Below are positions 19,262-31,357 of a stretch of 64,000 bases of DNA, in pieces. Within the stretch, counting starts at the first letter, position 1, and every line of letters begins with the position of its first letter. A model generated the notes under the pieces. It did not search any database. It saw nothing but the letters and a program-made list of their open reading frames with translations, and was not told where the DNA came from. Origin of the DNA: Algoriphagus sp. GTDB taxonomy: Bacteria > Bacteroidota > Bacteroidia > Cytophagales > Cyclobacteriaceae. The DNA is taken from NCBI RefSeq assembly GCF_024305035.1, contig NZ_JAMWZB010000003.1:144343-208342 (forward strand). The letters run 5' to 3'. The translations under genes and the position numbers were made by a program.

Positions 19262-20686
19262 ATGGGTAAAGATAGGAAGCTCGTCGTGAAGCCGTGTGAA
19301 TTGATGCGGAAATATTTTCCCTTTCAGCCAACACTCGGTCAATCTACATTTTTTGATCAGATGAATGACTTTTTGGCACTCAAACCTGAAGATAAACCCA
19401 CTTTTGTATTACGGGGTTATGCCGGTACAGGGAAAACTTCGGTGATTTCTGCTTTGGTTCAGACCTTGCCCAAACTTGACCTTCGATCATTGCTTCTTGC
19501 TCCTACAGGCCGTGCAGCTAAAGTAATGAGCAATTACAGCGGGAGAGGAGCCTATACGATTCATAAAATCATCTATAAACCTAAAGGAGATCCAGGGACT
19601 TTAGGTGGTGGATTTATTCTTCAACGCAATTACTATAAAAACACCGTTTTTATAATAGATGAATCTTCCATGCTGGCCGATGACGGTGGAATGTCGGGAA
19701 ATTTGCTAGGAGATGTGATCCAGTTTGTTTTTGGAGGGGAAAATAATAAGCTTTTATTTGTAGGAGATACCGCACAGCTCCCTCCTGTGGGTAGTGAATA
19801 TAGTCCGGCCTTAGAAGCGGGATATTTGTTGCGGCACTTTCGGCTCAAAGCAGAACAGGTAGAGCTAACCGAGGTGATGCGACAGCGACTGGAGTCTGGA
19901 ATTCTTTTTAATGCGACAGCACTGAGGTCACTTTTACTTCAGGAAAATCCTAGCATCAAATTTAAAACTGCCGGATTCAACGATGTGTATAAAATGACGG
20001 GGGAACGGCTGGAGGATGGTTTGCGCTATGCTTACGATAAATTTGGTACAGATAACACGGTCATTATCACTCGGTCCAATAAGACTGCAGTGCAGTACAA
20101 CCTCTATATCCGTAGAGTGATTCACTTTTTTGAGGATGAAATCAGTACAGCAGATTTGTTGATGATTGTAAAAAATAACTATACCTACATGGCGGATTCA
20201 GAAAAGGTGAATTTCCTTGCCAATGGGGACATGGTGGAGGTGATGAAAATTCGGAATTTTGAAGAGCTCTACGGACTTCGGTTTGCAACCTTGGAACTTC
20301 GTCTACTCGATTATCCTCAAGAAGCTCACTTTGAAGCCAAAGTGATATTGGACACGCTGTATTCATCAAGCCCCGCATTGAGCCGTGAGCAGTACCGGAA
20401 TTTGTATGAGCAAGTCGCTCAGGATTATGCGGATGTAGAGAAAAAGACCGAGCGATTGGAGCTCATTCGGAAAGATCCCTATTTGAATGCCCTTCAGGTT
20501 AAATTTGCCTATGCACTCACTTGCCATAAAGCCCAAGGTGGACAGTGGCAGGCAGTTTTTGTAGACCAAGGCTATTTACCGGAAGATCAGCTGGATCGAG
20601 ATTTTATCCGATGGCTTTACACCGCGGTGACTCGCTCTTCTGAAGAGCTTTATTTGCTCAATTTCTCTCCGCAGTTTTTTGGTTAG
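19262..20686 (+). CDS. RecD-like ATP-dependent helicase (AAA family)
   Basis: Walker A GYAGTGKTSVISA, FIIDESSMLAD, VGDTAQLPPVG, C-terminal YALTCHKAQGGQW and WLYTAVTRSSEELYLL. Start uncertain (19262 or 19304). Confidence 0.88.
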   Translation: MGKDRKLVVKPCELMRKYFPFQPTLGQSTFFDQMNDFLALKPEDKPTFVLRGYAGTGKTSVISALVQTLPKLDLRSLLLAPTGRAAKVMSNYSGRGAYTIHKIIYKPKGDPGTLGGGFILQRNYYKNTVFIIDESSMLADDGGMSGNLLGDVIQFVFGGENNKLLFVGDTAQLPPVGSEYSPALEAGYLLRHFRLKAEQVELTEVMRQRLESGILFNATALRSLLLQENPSIKFKTAGFNDVYKMTGERLEDGLRYAYDKFGTDNTVIITRSNKTAVQYNLYIRRVIHFFEDEISTADLLMIVKNNYTYMADSEKVNFLANGDMVEVMKIRNFEELYGLRFATLELRLLDYPQEAHFEAKVILDTLYSSSPALSREQYRNLYEQVAQDYADVEKKTERLELIRKDPYLNALQVKFAYALTCHKAQGGQWQAVFVDQGYLPEDQLDRDFIRWLYTAVTRSSEELYLLNFSPQFFG

Positions 20687-20837
20687 GAAGGGTACAGACC
20701 TACCTAATTAAAATTTTTGATAAGTTTACCAAGACGAAAAAGTAACCTTGGCAAGGTATTTTCAGTATAGCTACTGAATTTGAGTTTTGAACTTGATTGA
20801 AAAAATTCAATATTTGAAATCAGTAACCAACAAGACC

Positions 20838-21233
20838 ATGAAAAAAATAGGATTAATCTTCGGTGTTTTGATGATGATGTTCTCTGTACAGGCTTTTGCC
20901 CAGACAGAAAATAGTGCAGAAATCACATTTAAAGAAAAGTCGGTGGACTTTGGAGACATCAAGCAAGGCGATAAGGTATCCCATACCTTTGAATTGACCA
21001 ATACGGGAAAAGTACCCTTGGTGATTTCCAACGTAGCAGCTACTTGCGGTTGTACGGTGCCGAGCTGGCCAAAGGAGCCCGTCGCTCCTGGAGCGAAAGC
21101 TGAAATTCAAGTTTCCTTTAATTCGGCAGGAAAAATGGGTAAGCAAAATTCGGTGGTAAGAATTTATTCCAATGCTTCCGAGCCAATCGAAAAAGTCTCA
21201 TTGATTTCAAACGTTTTACCCAAAACAAAATAA
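20838..21233 (+). CDS. DUF1573 domain-containing protein (exported)
   Basis: Signal peptide, VDFGDIKQGDKVSHTFELTNTGKVPLVISNVAATCGCTVPSWPKEPVAPG. Confidence 0.92.
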   Translation: MKKIGLIFGVLMMMFSVQAFAQTENSAEITFKEKSVDFGDIKQGDKVSHTFELTNTGKVPLVISNVAATCGCTVPSWPKEPVAPGAKAEIQVSFNSAGKMGKQNSVVRIYSNASEPIEKVSLISNVLPKTK

Positions 21234-21256
21234 GTTAAAACAGCATGATATGCGAT

Positions 21257-21287
21257 AAACCTGTCTTAACCTTGGCAGGTTTTTTTT
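21257..21287 (+). terminator. Rho-independent terminator
   Basis: AAACCTGTC-ttaacctt-GGCAGGTTTTTTTT. Confidence 0.75.
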
Positions 21288-21309
21288 ATAACCTAAATTC
21301 TTAAATCAG

Positions 21310-22056
21310 ATGGAAATATTTCTCCTTTCAGAAACTTGGATTGCCTTATTGACACTGACCTTTTTAGAGATCGTCCTTGGGGTGGATAATATTATTTTTA
21401 TTTCGATTGTGTCCAATAAGCTCCCGGAGGTTGAGCAGCCCAAAGCACGAAATTTAGGGTTGGCTTTGGCATTACTATTTAGAATTGGGCTGTTGTTAGG
21501 AATTTCCTTCATTGTGAAGTTTACCAATCCCCTGTTTAGCGTTTTTGAACATGATTTTAGCGGAAGGGATTTAATTCTTTTGGTGGGCGGAGTTTTTTTA
21601 TTGTTTAAGTCCACCTTGGAAATTCACCATAAAATGGAAGGAGATCCGCAGGAGATCAAGGCCAATTCTACCAAAAGTTTTAAATCCGTTATTCTTCAAA
21701 TCGTTATGTTGGATATCATTTTTTCATTTGACAGTATCCTCACCGCAGTTGGGTTAGTGGATCATGTCCTGATCATGATTATAGCGGTAGTGATTTCTTT
21801 GGGAATCATGATGGCTTTTGCAGGTAAAATCAGTCGATTTATCAACCAAAATCCAACTTTGCAGATTTTGGCACTTTCCTTCTTGATCTTGATCGGTTTT
21901 ATGCTCATGATCGAAGGCTTCCATTTTGAAGTGCCCAAAGGTTACATTTATTTCGCCGTGTTCTTTTCGCTTGCCGTAGAGTTGATCAATATGCGAGTCC
22001 GAAAGAAATCTGCCCATCCGGTGGAATTAAAACCAAGAATAAAGGAAGAAGATTAA
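21310..22056 (+). CDS. TerC family integral membrane protein
   Basis: WIALLTLTFLEIVLGVDNIIFISIVSNKLP; MLDIIFSFDSILTAVGL. Confidence 0.92.
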   Translation: MEIFLLSETWIALLTLTFLEIVLGVDNIIFISIVSNKLPEVEQPKARNLGLALALLFRIGLLLGISFIVKFTNPLFSVFEHDFSGRDLILLVGGVFLLFKSTLEIHHKMEGDPQEIKANSTKSFKSVILQIVMLDIIFSFDSILTAVGLVDHVLIMIIAVVISLGIMMAFAGKISRFINQNPTLQILALSFLILIGFMLMIEGFHFEVPKGYIYFAVFFSLAVELINMRVRKKSAHPVELKPRIKEED

Positions 22057-22060
22057 AATT

Positions 22061-22089
22061 GAACCCCGGGTTAGTATTCGGGGTTTTTT
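22061..22089 (+). terminator. Rho-independent terminator downstream of terC-like gene
   Basis: GAACCCCG-ggttagtatt-CGGGGTTTTTTC. Confidence 0.7.
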
Positions 22090-22103
22090 CATTTTTAAGA
22101 CTT

Positions 22104-23849
22104 ATGGAAAAAAGAAAAGAAGGAAAAGTAAGCATAGGCCAAGTTTTCCAGACGATTATCTGGCCTAGGCGAAAGCAATTATTGCTTGGATTGTTTTTGA
22201 TCATCATCAGCCGCATGGCGGGGTTAATTTTGCCTGGAGCCAGTAAATATTTGGTAGATGATGTCATTCCCTCCAATGATCTGGATTTACTCAAATGGCT
22301 GATACTTGCTGTGGTTTTGGCTATCGTGATTCAATCGGTTACCTCGTATGCTCTGACTCAGATTCTTTCTGTGGAGGCTCAAAATCTTATTGCCAAGCTT
22401 CGTTCTCGGGTTCAAAGTCACATCATCAAGCTTCCAATTCGGTTTTTTGATAATACCAAGACCGGGGAGTTGGTTTCAAGGATCATGACAGATGTGGAGG
22501 GAGTTCGGAATTTGGTGGGGACAGGGTTTGCTCAAATGATTGGAGGAATTATAACGGCGGTGATTTCTTTGGTTTTGTTGATCAGTATTAGTCCGATGAT
22601 GACGCTGTACGTGTTGGTACCGGTGGCAATTTTTGGATTGGTTTCACTCAAAGCCTTTGGGAAAATTCGGCCCATCTTTCGTGAGCGCGGAAAAATCAAT
22701 GCGCAAGTGACCGGAAGATTGACCGAGACCTTGGGGGGGATTCGCGTTATCAAAGGATTCAATGCGGAGGATCAAGAGATCAAAACTTTTGAGAAAGGAG
22801 TCGATGAGCTTTTCCAAAATGTCAAATCAAGTTTGACAGCTACCTCTTTTGTAACCTCGGCAGGTACACTGCTGCTGGGATTGGCATCGGCCGGCATCAT
22901 GGGCATCGGCGGCTGGATGATTATGCGTGGTGAAATGACCTTTGGGGATTTTTTGGCCTTTACGCTTTATTTAGGTTTTATGATTGCTCCCATCGTCCAA
23001 ATGTCGAATATCGGTTCTCAACTCACCGAGGCTTTTGCCGGTCTGGACCGAACAGAAGAAATTATGAATACGCCGCTCGAATCCGATGACCGGGAGCGAA
23101 GCATAGAGTTGCGGGAGATTAAGGGGGCAATCAAATTTGATCAAGTATCCTTTGCCTACGAATCTGGAAAGGAGGTAATTCGTGAAGTGAGTTTTGAAGC
23201 TCCTGCCGGCTCGGTGACTGCTTTGGTTGGGACCTCAGGGTCGGGAAAGACGACGATTGCTGGACTAGCAGCTACCTTTTTAAATCCAGATTCGGGCCAA
23301 ATTACCCTTGATGGTATTGATCTTCAAAAAGTTACCTTAGAGTCCTTTCGGGCTCAGTTAGGAGTAGTGTTGCAGGATGACTTTCTTTTTGAGGGAACGA
23401 TTCGCGAGAATATTTTATTTCCACGTCCTAATGCTGGCGAGGAGCTATTGCAGCAAGCGGTACACGCAGCTCACGTCCAAGAGTTTACCGATCGGTTTGA
23501 AGATGGACTGGATACGCTGATTGGAGAGCGAGGGGTAAAACTCTCAGGGGGACAGCGGCAACGAATAGCCATTGCACGGGCGATTCTAGCAGATCCTCGG
23601 ATATTGATTTTAGATGAGGCTACCTCTAATTTGGATACGGAGTCCGAAACGTTGATTCAGGCAAGTTTGAAAGAGCTAATGAAAGGGCGAACTACCTTTG
23701 TCATCGCTCACCGCTTAAGTACCATTAGACAGGCTGATCAGATTTTGGTTATTGAACAGGGGAAGGTCGTTGAAAGAGGCAAGCACGAAGACCTCATTGC
23801 CAAGCAGGGGCGGTATTTTCAATTGTATACCTATCAAGCTCGTATCTAA
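22104..23849 (+). CDS. ABC transporter, permease-ATPase fusion (MsbA-like exporter)
   Basis: Walker A VGTSGSGKTTIAGL, signature LSGGQRQRIAIARAILADPRILILDEATSNLD; N-terminal 6-TM. Start likely MEKRKEGKV. Confidence 0.93.
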   Translation: MEKRKEGKVSIGQVFQTIIWPRRKQLLLGLFLIIISRMAGLILPGASKYLVDDVIPSNDLDLLKWLILAVVLAIVIQSVTSYALTQILSVEAQNLIAKLRSRVQSHIIKLPIRFFDNTKTGELVSRIMTDVEGVRNLVGTGFAQMIGGIITAVISLVLLISISPMMTLYVLVPVAIFGLVSLKAFGKIRPIFRERGKINAQVTGRLTETLGGIRVIKGFNAEDQEIKTFEKGVDELFQNVKSSLTATSFVTSAGTLLLGLASAGIMGIGGWMIMRGEMTFGDFLAFTLYLGFMIAPIVQMSNIGSQLTEAFAGLDRTEEIMNTPLESDDRERSIELREIKGAIKFDQVSFAYESGKEVIREVSFEAPAGSVTALVGTSGSGKTTIAGLAATFLNPDSGQITLDGIDLQKVTLESFRAQLGVVLQDDFLFEGTIRENILFPRPNAGEELLQQAVHAAHVQEFTDRFEDGLDTLIGERGVKLSGGQRQRIAIARAILADPRILILDEATSNLDTESETLIQASLKELMKGRTTFVIAHRLSTIRQADQILVIEQGKVVERGKHEDLIAKQGRYFQLYTYQARI

Positions 23850-23940
23850 GGACTTGAAAGTTTTGGAAAGCAAATTGGCTTTATCCACCAATTTTGGTGT
23901 AGGATTTGTAATTTTAATGTCCCAAATATAAAAATGGAGC

Positions 23941-24456
23941 ATGAGTGAATTGAAATGGTACGTGATGTACACTTCATCTAGATCTGAGAAGAAAGTAGCC
24001 AAACGATTGAAGGAAAAAGGCTGGGAGGTTTATCTTCCATTGGTCACAGAACTTCGTCAATGGTCGGATCGCAAAAAGAAAGTGGAACGTCCACTATTTA
24101 ATGGATATGTGTTTGTTAAAACTCAACGTAATCAACTCTGGGAGTGCCTTCAAGAACCTGGAGCAGTTAAGTTTGTTCACTTTTCTGGCCAACATGCGAC
24201 CGTCCGAGAGGAAGATTTGGATACCATAAAGCGTATTGTAGAAACAGGGGTGGCCGTAGAAACTGACGGGAGTGAAATCGAGCCAGGAGAATTTGTAAAA
24301 GTGATTGGTGGACCTTTACAAAACATGGAAGGTGAGGTGATTGAAAAAGGAAACAAAGATTACTTTATGATCCGTATTCCGGGAATCTATCAAAATATGC
24401 TAATGAGCATTCCCAGGAAATTTTTGGAAGTCTTTCCCAATAAGGTGGAGCCTTGA
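23941..24456 (+). CDS. NusG-like transcription antiterminator, UpxY type
   Basis: WYVMYTSSRSEKKVAKRLKEKGWEVYLPLVTELRQWSDRKKKVERPLFNGYVFVK; KOW-like C-terminus. Confidence 0.9.
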   Translation: MSELKWYVMYTSSRSEKKVAKRLKEKGWEVYLPLVTELRQWSDRKKKVERPLFNGYVFVKTQRNQLWECLQEPGAVKFVHFSGQHATVREEDLDTIKRIVETGVAVETDGSEIEPGEFVKVIGGPLQNMEGEVIEKGNKDYFMIRIPGIYQNMLMSIPRKFLEVFPNKVEP

Positions 24457-24466
24457 AAATTGCATC

Positions 24467-24506
24467 AAAACTATCCCCTATTCACTTCTGTATCGGGGAT
24501 AGTTTT
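24467..24506. terminator. Bidirectional intrinsic terminator between convergent genes
   Basis: AAAACTATCCCC-tattcacttctgtat-CGGGGATAGTTTT. Confidence 0.75.
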
Positions 24507-25209
24507 ATTGGTTCGACTTAGGAGCTAAAAATTTTCGAATGACGATTTGAGCTTGGGCCAGGTGGTCTCCATAGCGATTGAAACCTATATTTCCATCCAA
24601 ATTATCACTAAAAGTCAGCAGCATGGTTCCTTCTCCTGCAATATCCAAATAAGGACCGATCCGATAACTCAAGCCTGCACGAATGGGCACATAGCCAGTA
24701 ACTGTGTTATTTTTGATTGGAGTTTCTTCTGAATTAAACGATTTGGTCTGTTTGGTATTGACCCGCATAACCCCAAGTCCAAATCCCCCATAAATATTAA
24801 ATCGGGTACGGTGCATGTGATTAGAAAATGGGATTAAATTCATGCTGGGCATCAGGTCTATATAAGCCGCATTCCCTTTTGCGGTAAATGAGGCATTTTC
24901 TGCAAACCAGGCATCTTGAAGGAGCGGACCGGGATCTCCCCCACTTTGAATCCATTGTACTCCAGTAGTGGCGCGCAGGTCAACCCTCGAACTGAGCCGC
25001 TTGGTCATGGAAAGGGAAAAAGAGGGCTTAATTTCAAAGTTGAACGAACGGTATTGTCCACCATTGTCTAAATAGGCAAAAGAAGGCCCAAGACCCAACG
25101 AAACAAGATGATCTCTTGATATTCGCTCTTTGTAAAAGTTCTGCGAAAATGAGGAAAAACTGACTAAAAGAGCGCCAAGAATCATAGAAAATGGAAGGAG
25201 ATTTTTCAT
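24505..25209 (-). CDS. Outer-membrane beta-barrel protein (porin-like)
   Basis: Signal peptide MKNLLPFSMILGALLVSFSSFSQ; alternating beta-strand pattern. Confidence 0.65.
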   Translation of the reverse strand: MKNLLPFSMILGALLVSFSSFSQNFYKERISRDHLVSLGLGPSFAYLDNGGQYRSFNFEIKPSFSLSMTKRLSSRVDLRATTGVQWIQSGGDPGPLLQDAWFAENASFTAKGNAAYIDLMPSMNLIPFSNHMHRTRFNIYGGFGLGVMRVNTKQTKSFNSEETPIKNNTVTGYVPIRAGLSYRIGPYLDIAGEGTMLLTFSDNLDGNIGFNRYGDHLAQAQIVIRKFLAPKSNQ

Positions 25210-25426
25210 AGTTTTCAGCTTTATTACTGTTGAAATTCGGAATATGAAATCAAACAAGATTAAAAAGTCACACACTGCGATGAGTATCAACCCTTCCAGA
25301 CTCCATGTGACCTGTGAAAATCAATTATAGACGCATGAAAATTTGCAACAAGCATGCCAAGGAGTCTGGTATTCTGAATATAAAAACTTTAAAAGGTTAA
25401 AAATAAATGTTTTAATAGTTTTATAA

Positions 25427-25615
25427 TCAGCTAGTTTCAAAAACTTTTTGAATGCTTGCTTCGGTGTTCTTTAATTTTTCACGACATATATTAACCAATT
25501 CTGAAGCTTCATTAACTAATTGAGAAAGTTCATCCACGCTCTTTTTTCCTTCTTCGAGTTGGGTGACGATCAGTTCTAGTCGCTGCATGGCATCGGTATA
25601 ATTTAATTCCTTCAT
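25427..25615 (-). CDS. xseB: Exodeoxyribonuclease VII small subunit
   Basis: YTDAMQRLELIVTQLEEGKKSVDELSQLVNEASELV; directly downstream of xseA. Confidence 0.9.
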   Translation of the reverse strand: MKELNYTDAMQRLELIVTQLEEGKKSVDELSQLVNEASELVNICREKLKNTEASIQKVFETS

Positions 25616-26922
25616 AGCGTTTCGATTTCAGTAATTTTGCTTTTGATTTTTTGGCTTTGGCTGTAGGTGATCATATCGTCTTGAAGCTTTGGATTAGCGA
25701 GTTGAATCGGTTTTCCGCCGATTTCACTGCGGGTGTAGCCTCGAGATAGAATGGCGTGCGGATTGAGTTGTTCCAGTTGTTTTTCTAAAAAATCAAGCTG
25801 AGAACTAGAGTTTTTCAAAACTGACATGGAAGCTCGAACCAAACGCTGATTAAATTGATTCAATTTTTCATGTTGATTTTGGAGGTTATAGTTACTGCTT
25901 TGTAAAACTCGGTGCTGCTGAGATTTTAGTTTTTCAGTTTCTATATTCAATTTTGATTGAACCGCACTTTTTAAGCGGAGGTGGATTTGGGAAAGTTCTT
26001 CGGCTGTAGTTTTAAGTTGCTGCTGACTGAGTCGCTCAATTCGATTAATCAATAACTTGATATTTTCCTCAAAAATCCGAAATGCAGAGAGTAGAAACTC
26101 AGCGACGGCCGTTGGGGTCTTCAGACGAGTGTGTGCTACCAGATCTGCTATTGTTTCATCCCGCTCATGTCCTATTCCTGTCAATACTGGGAGGGATGCT
26201 TGGGCTATTTTTGCAGCTAATCGATAATCATCAAAGCAATCTAAATCCAGCTGCGCTCCACCTCCCCGGATTAAAACAATGGCTTCAAACCCCATTTTGG
26301 TTTGATCTTTTTCAATAGCTTCGAAAGCTTTGATTAGACCATTTACAGCTTCATTTCCCTGCATTGGCGCAGCATACAAACGATGGTAAACTTTATACCC
26401 AGCAGCGTTTTGTTCCAGCTGATGGATGAAGTCTCCGTAACCCGCGGCAGTTGGGCTGGAAATAATAGCGATTTTTTGGATGATCTGAGGAAAAGGCCGG
26501 CTTGCATTCATTCGAAGTAAACCTTCCCTTGTCAATTGGTCCACCGTCTCTTGTCGAACTCTTGCCCGTTCCCCCAAAGAAAAAGAGGCATCAACATCCT
26601 TGATGGTTAAGCTAAATCCATAAATGGGATGAAAAGTAGCTTGAACTTGAGCGAGGATTTTCATGCCGTTTTTCAATCCCGAACCGGTGATACTTTCAAA
26701 CCTGGAAGCAATCCCCCGAAAGGTGAATTGCCAACAGTTGGATCGCATTTTGGCTAGAACTTGGTTGCCTTGCTTCTCGACTAATTCAAAGTAAGCATGG
26801 CCCTGAGGAGCTTGCCTAAAATCGGCAATTTCTCCAATTACCCAATAGTTCGGCTCTAGCTCATTTTCAAAGGTAAGTTTGATCAGTTCGCCCAGTTGGG
26901 ATATGGAATAGGCATTTTCCAC
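25612..26922 (-). CDS. xseA: Exodeoxyribonuclease VII large subunit
   Basis: YSISQLGELIKLTFE, IAIISSPTAAGYGDF, VLIRGGGAQLDLDCFDDYRLA, TGIGHERDETIADLVAHTRLKTPTAVAEFL. Confidence 0.95.
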   Translation of the reverse strand: MENAYSISQLGELIKLTFENELEPNYWVIGEIADFRQAPQGHAYFELVEKQGNQVLAKMRSNCWQFTFRGIASRFESITGSGLKNGMKILAQVQATFHPIYGFSLTIKDVDASFSLGERARVRQETVDQLTREGLLRMNASRPFPQIIQKIAIISSPTAAGYGDFIHQLEQNAAGYKVYHRLYAAPMQGNEAVNGLIKAFEAIEKDQTKMGFEAIVLIRGGGAQLDLDCFDDYRLAAKIAQASLPVLTGIGHERDETIADLVAHTRLKTPTAVAEFLLSAFRIFEENIKLLINRIERLSQQQLKTTAEELSQIHLRLKSAVQSKLNIETEKLKSQQHRVLQSSNYNLQNQHEKLNQFNQRLVRASMSVLKNSSSQLDFLEKQLEQLNPHAILSRGYTRSEIGGKPIQLANPKLQDDMITYSQSQKIKSKITEIETL

Positions 26923-26925
26923 CTT

Positions 26926-27789
26926 TTAATTCATTTTTTTGTGAACTTCCTGGATTTGTAAATTCAGGTCAATACTTGCTCTGAGCATGGGTAGGCGGAC
27001 TTGATCACCACAAATTCCTAAGTGGGAAAGCAAGTTCTTGATTCCTACCGGATTTCCTTCGACATACATTAAATCATTGTAAGGAATTAAGGAAAAAGCG
27101 GAAATTAAACGCTCTTCTTCAGACCCATGGCATAAATCGCGGAAATTGGAGGGTAGCGCATTTGCCAGGACAGAAATCACTCCGACTCCTCCAATGCTCA
27201 AAATTGATTTGGTCAAAATATCATCTCCGGAGATCAATAAAAAATCTTTTGGCTTATTGGCAGCAATTCGCATACATTGTTCTAAATTCCCGCTGGCTTC
27301 TTTCATTCCTATAATGTTGGGATGCTGGGCAAGGGCCAGTGTGGTATCCGCTGTCATATTAGACATGGTACGACCGGGAACATTATAAAGAATGACCGGA
27401 ACAGGACAGGCATCTGCAATGGCTCTGTAATGAGCGATGATTCCGGCCTGACTAGGTTTGTTGTAATAAGGGCTGACCGATAGAATTGCGTCGATTCCTT
27501 TGAAATCCGTTTGAGCAATTTGATCTAATACGGCTTGTGTATTATTTCCGCCAATTCCATAGACCAGCGGAACTCTTCCTCTGTTATGTTCAATGCAGGT
27601 GTTCAGTACCAGTTTCTTTTCAGCTGGAGAGAGGGTGGCTGACTCACCCGTAGTTCCCAAGACTACCAAATAATCAACTCCCCCTGCCAAGGTGAAATCA
27701 ATCAGTCTTTTTAAGGATTGAAAATCGATGCTATAATCGTCATGAAATGGAGTTACTAGCGCCACTCCCGTACCCGTAAATGGATTCAT
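26926..27789 (-). CDS. dapA: 4-hydroxy-tetrahydrodipicolinate synthase
   Basis: GTGVALVTPFHDD, VVLGTTGESATLSPAEK, VSPYYNKPSQAGIIAHYRAIAD, GMKEASGNLEQ. Confidence 0.95.
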   Translation of the reverse strand: MNPFTGTGVALVTPFHDDYSIDFQSLKRLIDFTLAGGVDYLVVLGTTGESATLSPAEKKLVLNTCIEHNRGRVPLVYGIGGNNTQAVLDQIAQTDFKGIDAILSVSPYYNKPSQAGIIAHYRAIADACPVPVILYNVPGRTMSNMTADTTLALAQHPNIIGMKEASGNLEQCMRIAANKPKDFLLISGDDILTKSILSIGGVGVISVLANALPSNFRDLCHGSEEERLISAFSLIPYNDLMYVEGNPVGIKNLLSHLGICGDQVRLPMLRASIDLNLQIQEVHKKMN

Positions 27790-28063
27790 TCGTTAAGTTA
27801 ATTGTGGGATTCAAAGATAAAGCCTTCCAGTCGGAAAGTCAGGTGATGTATGTTATTTCGTACAAATCTGGGTTGGAAATAGCAGGATGAAAGTGAACCT
27901 AATGATTGGTCCACTTTACTTTTTTATGGGTTGGATTCAAGCAAATGAACAAGCCTCCTGCATTTTACCAGCAGATTTTTTTGAACAGAGCTATTCAAAT
28001 AAGTCTAAATTCATGCTTTTAGTTTCTTAAACTAGCGATTTTTAGCCACTGCTGGATGACTGA

Positions 28064-30583
<2,520 letters not shown>

Positions 30584-30661
30584 TCACAAGTACAAAAAGG
30601 ACAAACAAAAATCAGCGACTGCATAGGATTCCTTGGTTATATTTGTTTTAAAAATTAATTA

Positions 30662-31294
30662 ATGGGATCTAAAGCCACCACTGAGAATAAGATTTTAGAC
30701 GTTGCCCTCCATTTTTTTTTGAAAAAGGGCTTCCGCAAAACTACTATGGAGGAAATAGCTCAGGATTTGGGAATGAGTAAAAAGACCTTGTATAAATTTT
30801 ACCCTGGCAAACTTGATCTTCTTTCAGCAGCATTTGAAAGGTTGAAAACCAGACTGACGGCTAAAACAGAAGCAATTCTAGATAATCGCTACATCAGTTT
30901 TCCCCTCAAACTCAAGTCTACCCTCTCAGTAGTTGCAACCTATTTGGCACCGATCAGTCCAGAGCTGTTCGATGATTTAAAAACCCTTGCCCCTGAGGTT
31001 TGGGAAGATTTGCGAAGCTACATCAATGAATCTGCGTATTTGCGATTTCAAAAACTAATTGCCGAAGGAGTCGAACTAGGCTTGGTCAAGGCCAATCTAA
31101 ATGTCAGCTTGGTGGTTATGCTCTATGCGGCGGCGGTCCAGTGCTTACTTGACCCCAACTATCGCTCGCAGTTTCCGGAAAGTATTCAGAAGGGAGTGGA
31201 CATCCCGGCATCGGATATTTACGATCAGGCGATTTCAATCTTGTATGAAGGCATTTTGACCGAAGAAGCCCGAAATGAATTTACCAACGCATAA
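30662..31294 (+). CDS. TetR/AcrR family transcriptional regulator
   Basis: ALHFFLKKGFRKTTMEEIAQDLGMSKKTLYKFYPGKLDLL. Confidence 0.92.
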   Translation: MGSKATTENKILDVALHFFLKKGFRKTTMEEIAQDLGMSKKTLYKFYPGKLDLLSAAFERLKTRLTAKTEAILDNRYISFPLKLKSTLSVVATYLAPISPELFDDLKTLAPEVWEDLRSYINESAYLRFQKLIAEGVELGLVKANLNVSLVVMLYAAAVQCLLDPNYRSQFPESIQKGVDIPASDIYDQAISILYEGILTEEARNEFTNA

Positions 31295-31316
31295 AGCTAG
31301 CTTCTGTTGATTTCCT

Positions 31317-31324
31317 TATCTTTG
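31317..31324 (+). promoter_or_regulatory. Candidate Bacteroidota -7 element (TAnnTTTG) upstream of metG
   Basis: TATCTTTG, 34 nt before the metG ATG. No clear matching -33 element, so weak. Confidence 0.35.
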
Positions 31325-31357
31325 CCCTTTGTAATTTTCTAGAAAAATCGATCCTCC

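Noticed and set aside
20142-20569. Minus-strand ORFs antisense to the RecD-like helicase
   Set aside because: Shadow ORFs of a conserved coding frame.
19262-20686. RecD-like helicase as part of an anti-phage system
   Set aside because: Neighbours are NUDIX and DUF1573 genes. This helicase type is a common chromosomal gene in Bacteroidota and no nuclease partner is adjacent.
25296-25369. CCAGACTCC / GGAGTCTGG inverted repeat upstream of the beta-barrel gene
   Set aside because: Only 9 bp with a 56-nt loop and no target-site duplications or ORF; could be chance.
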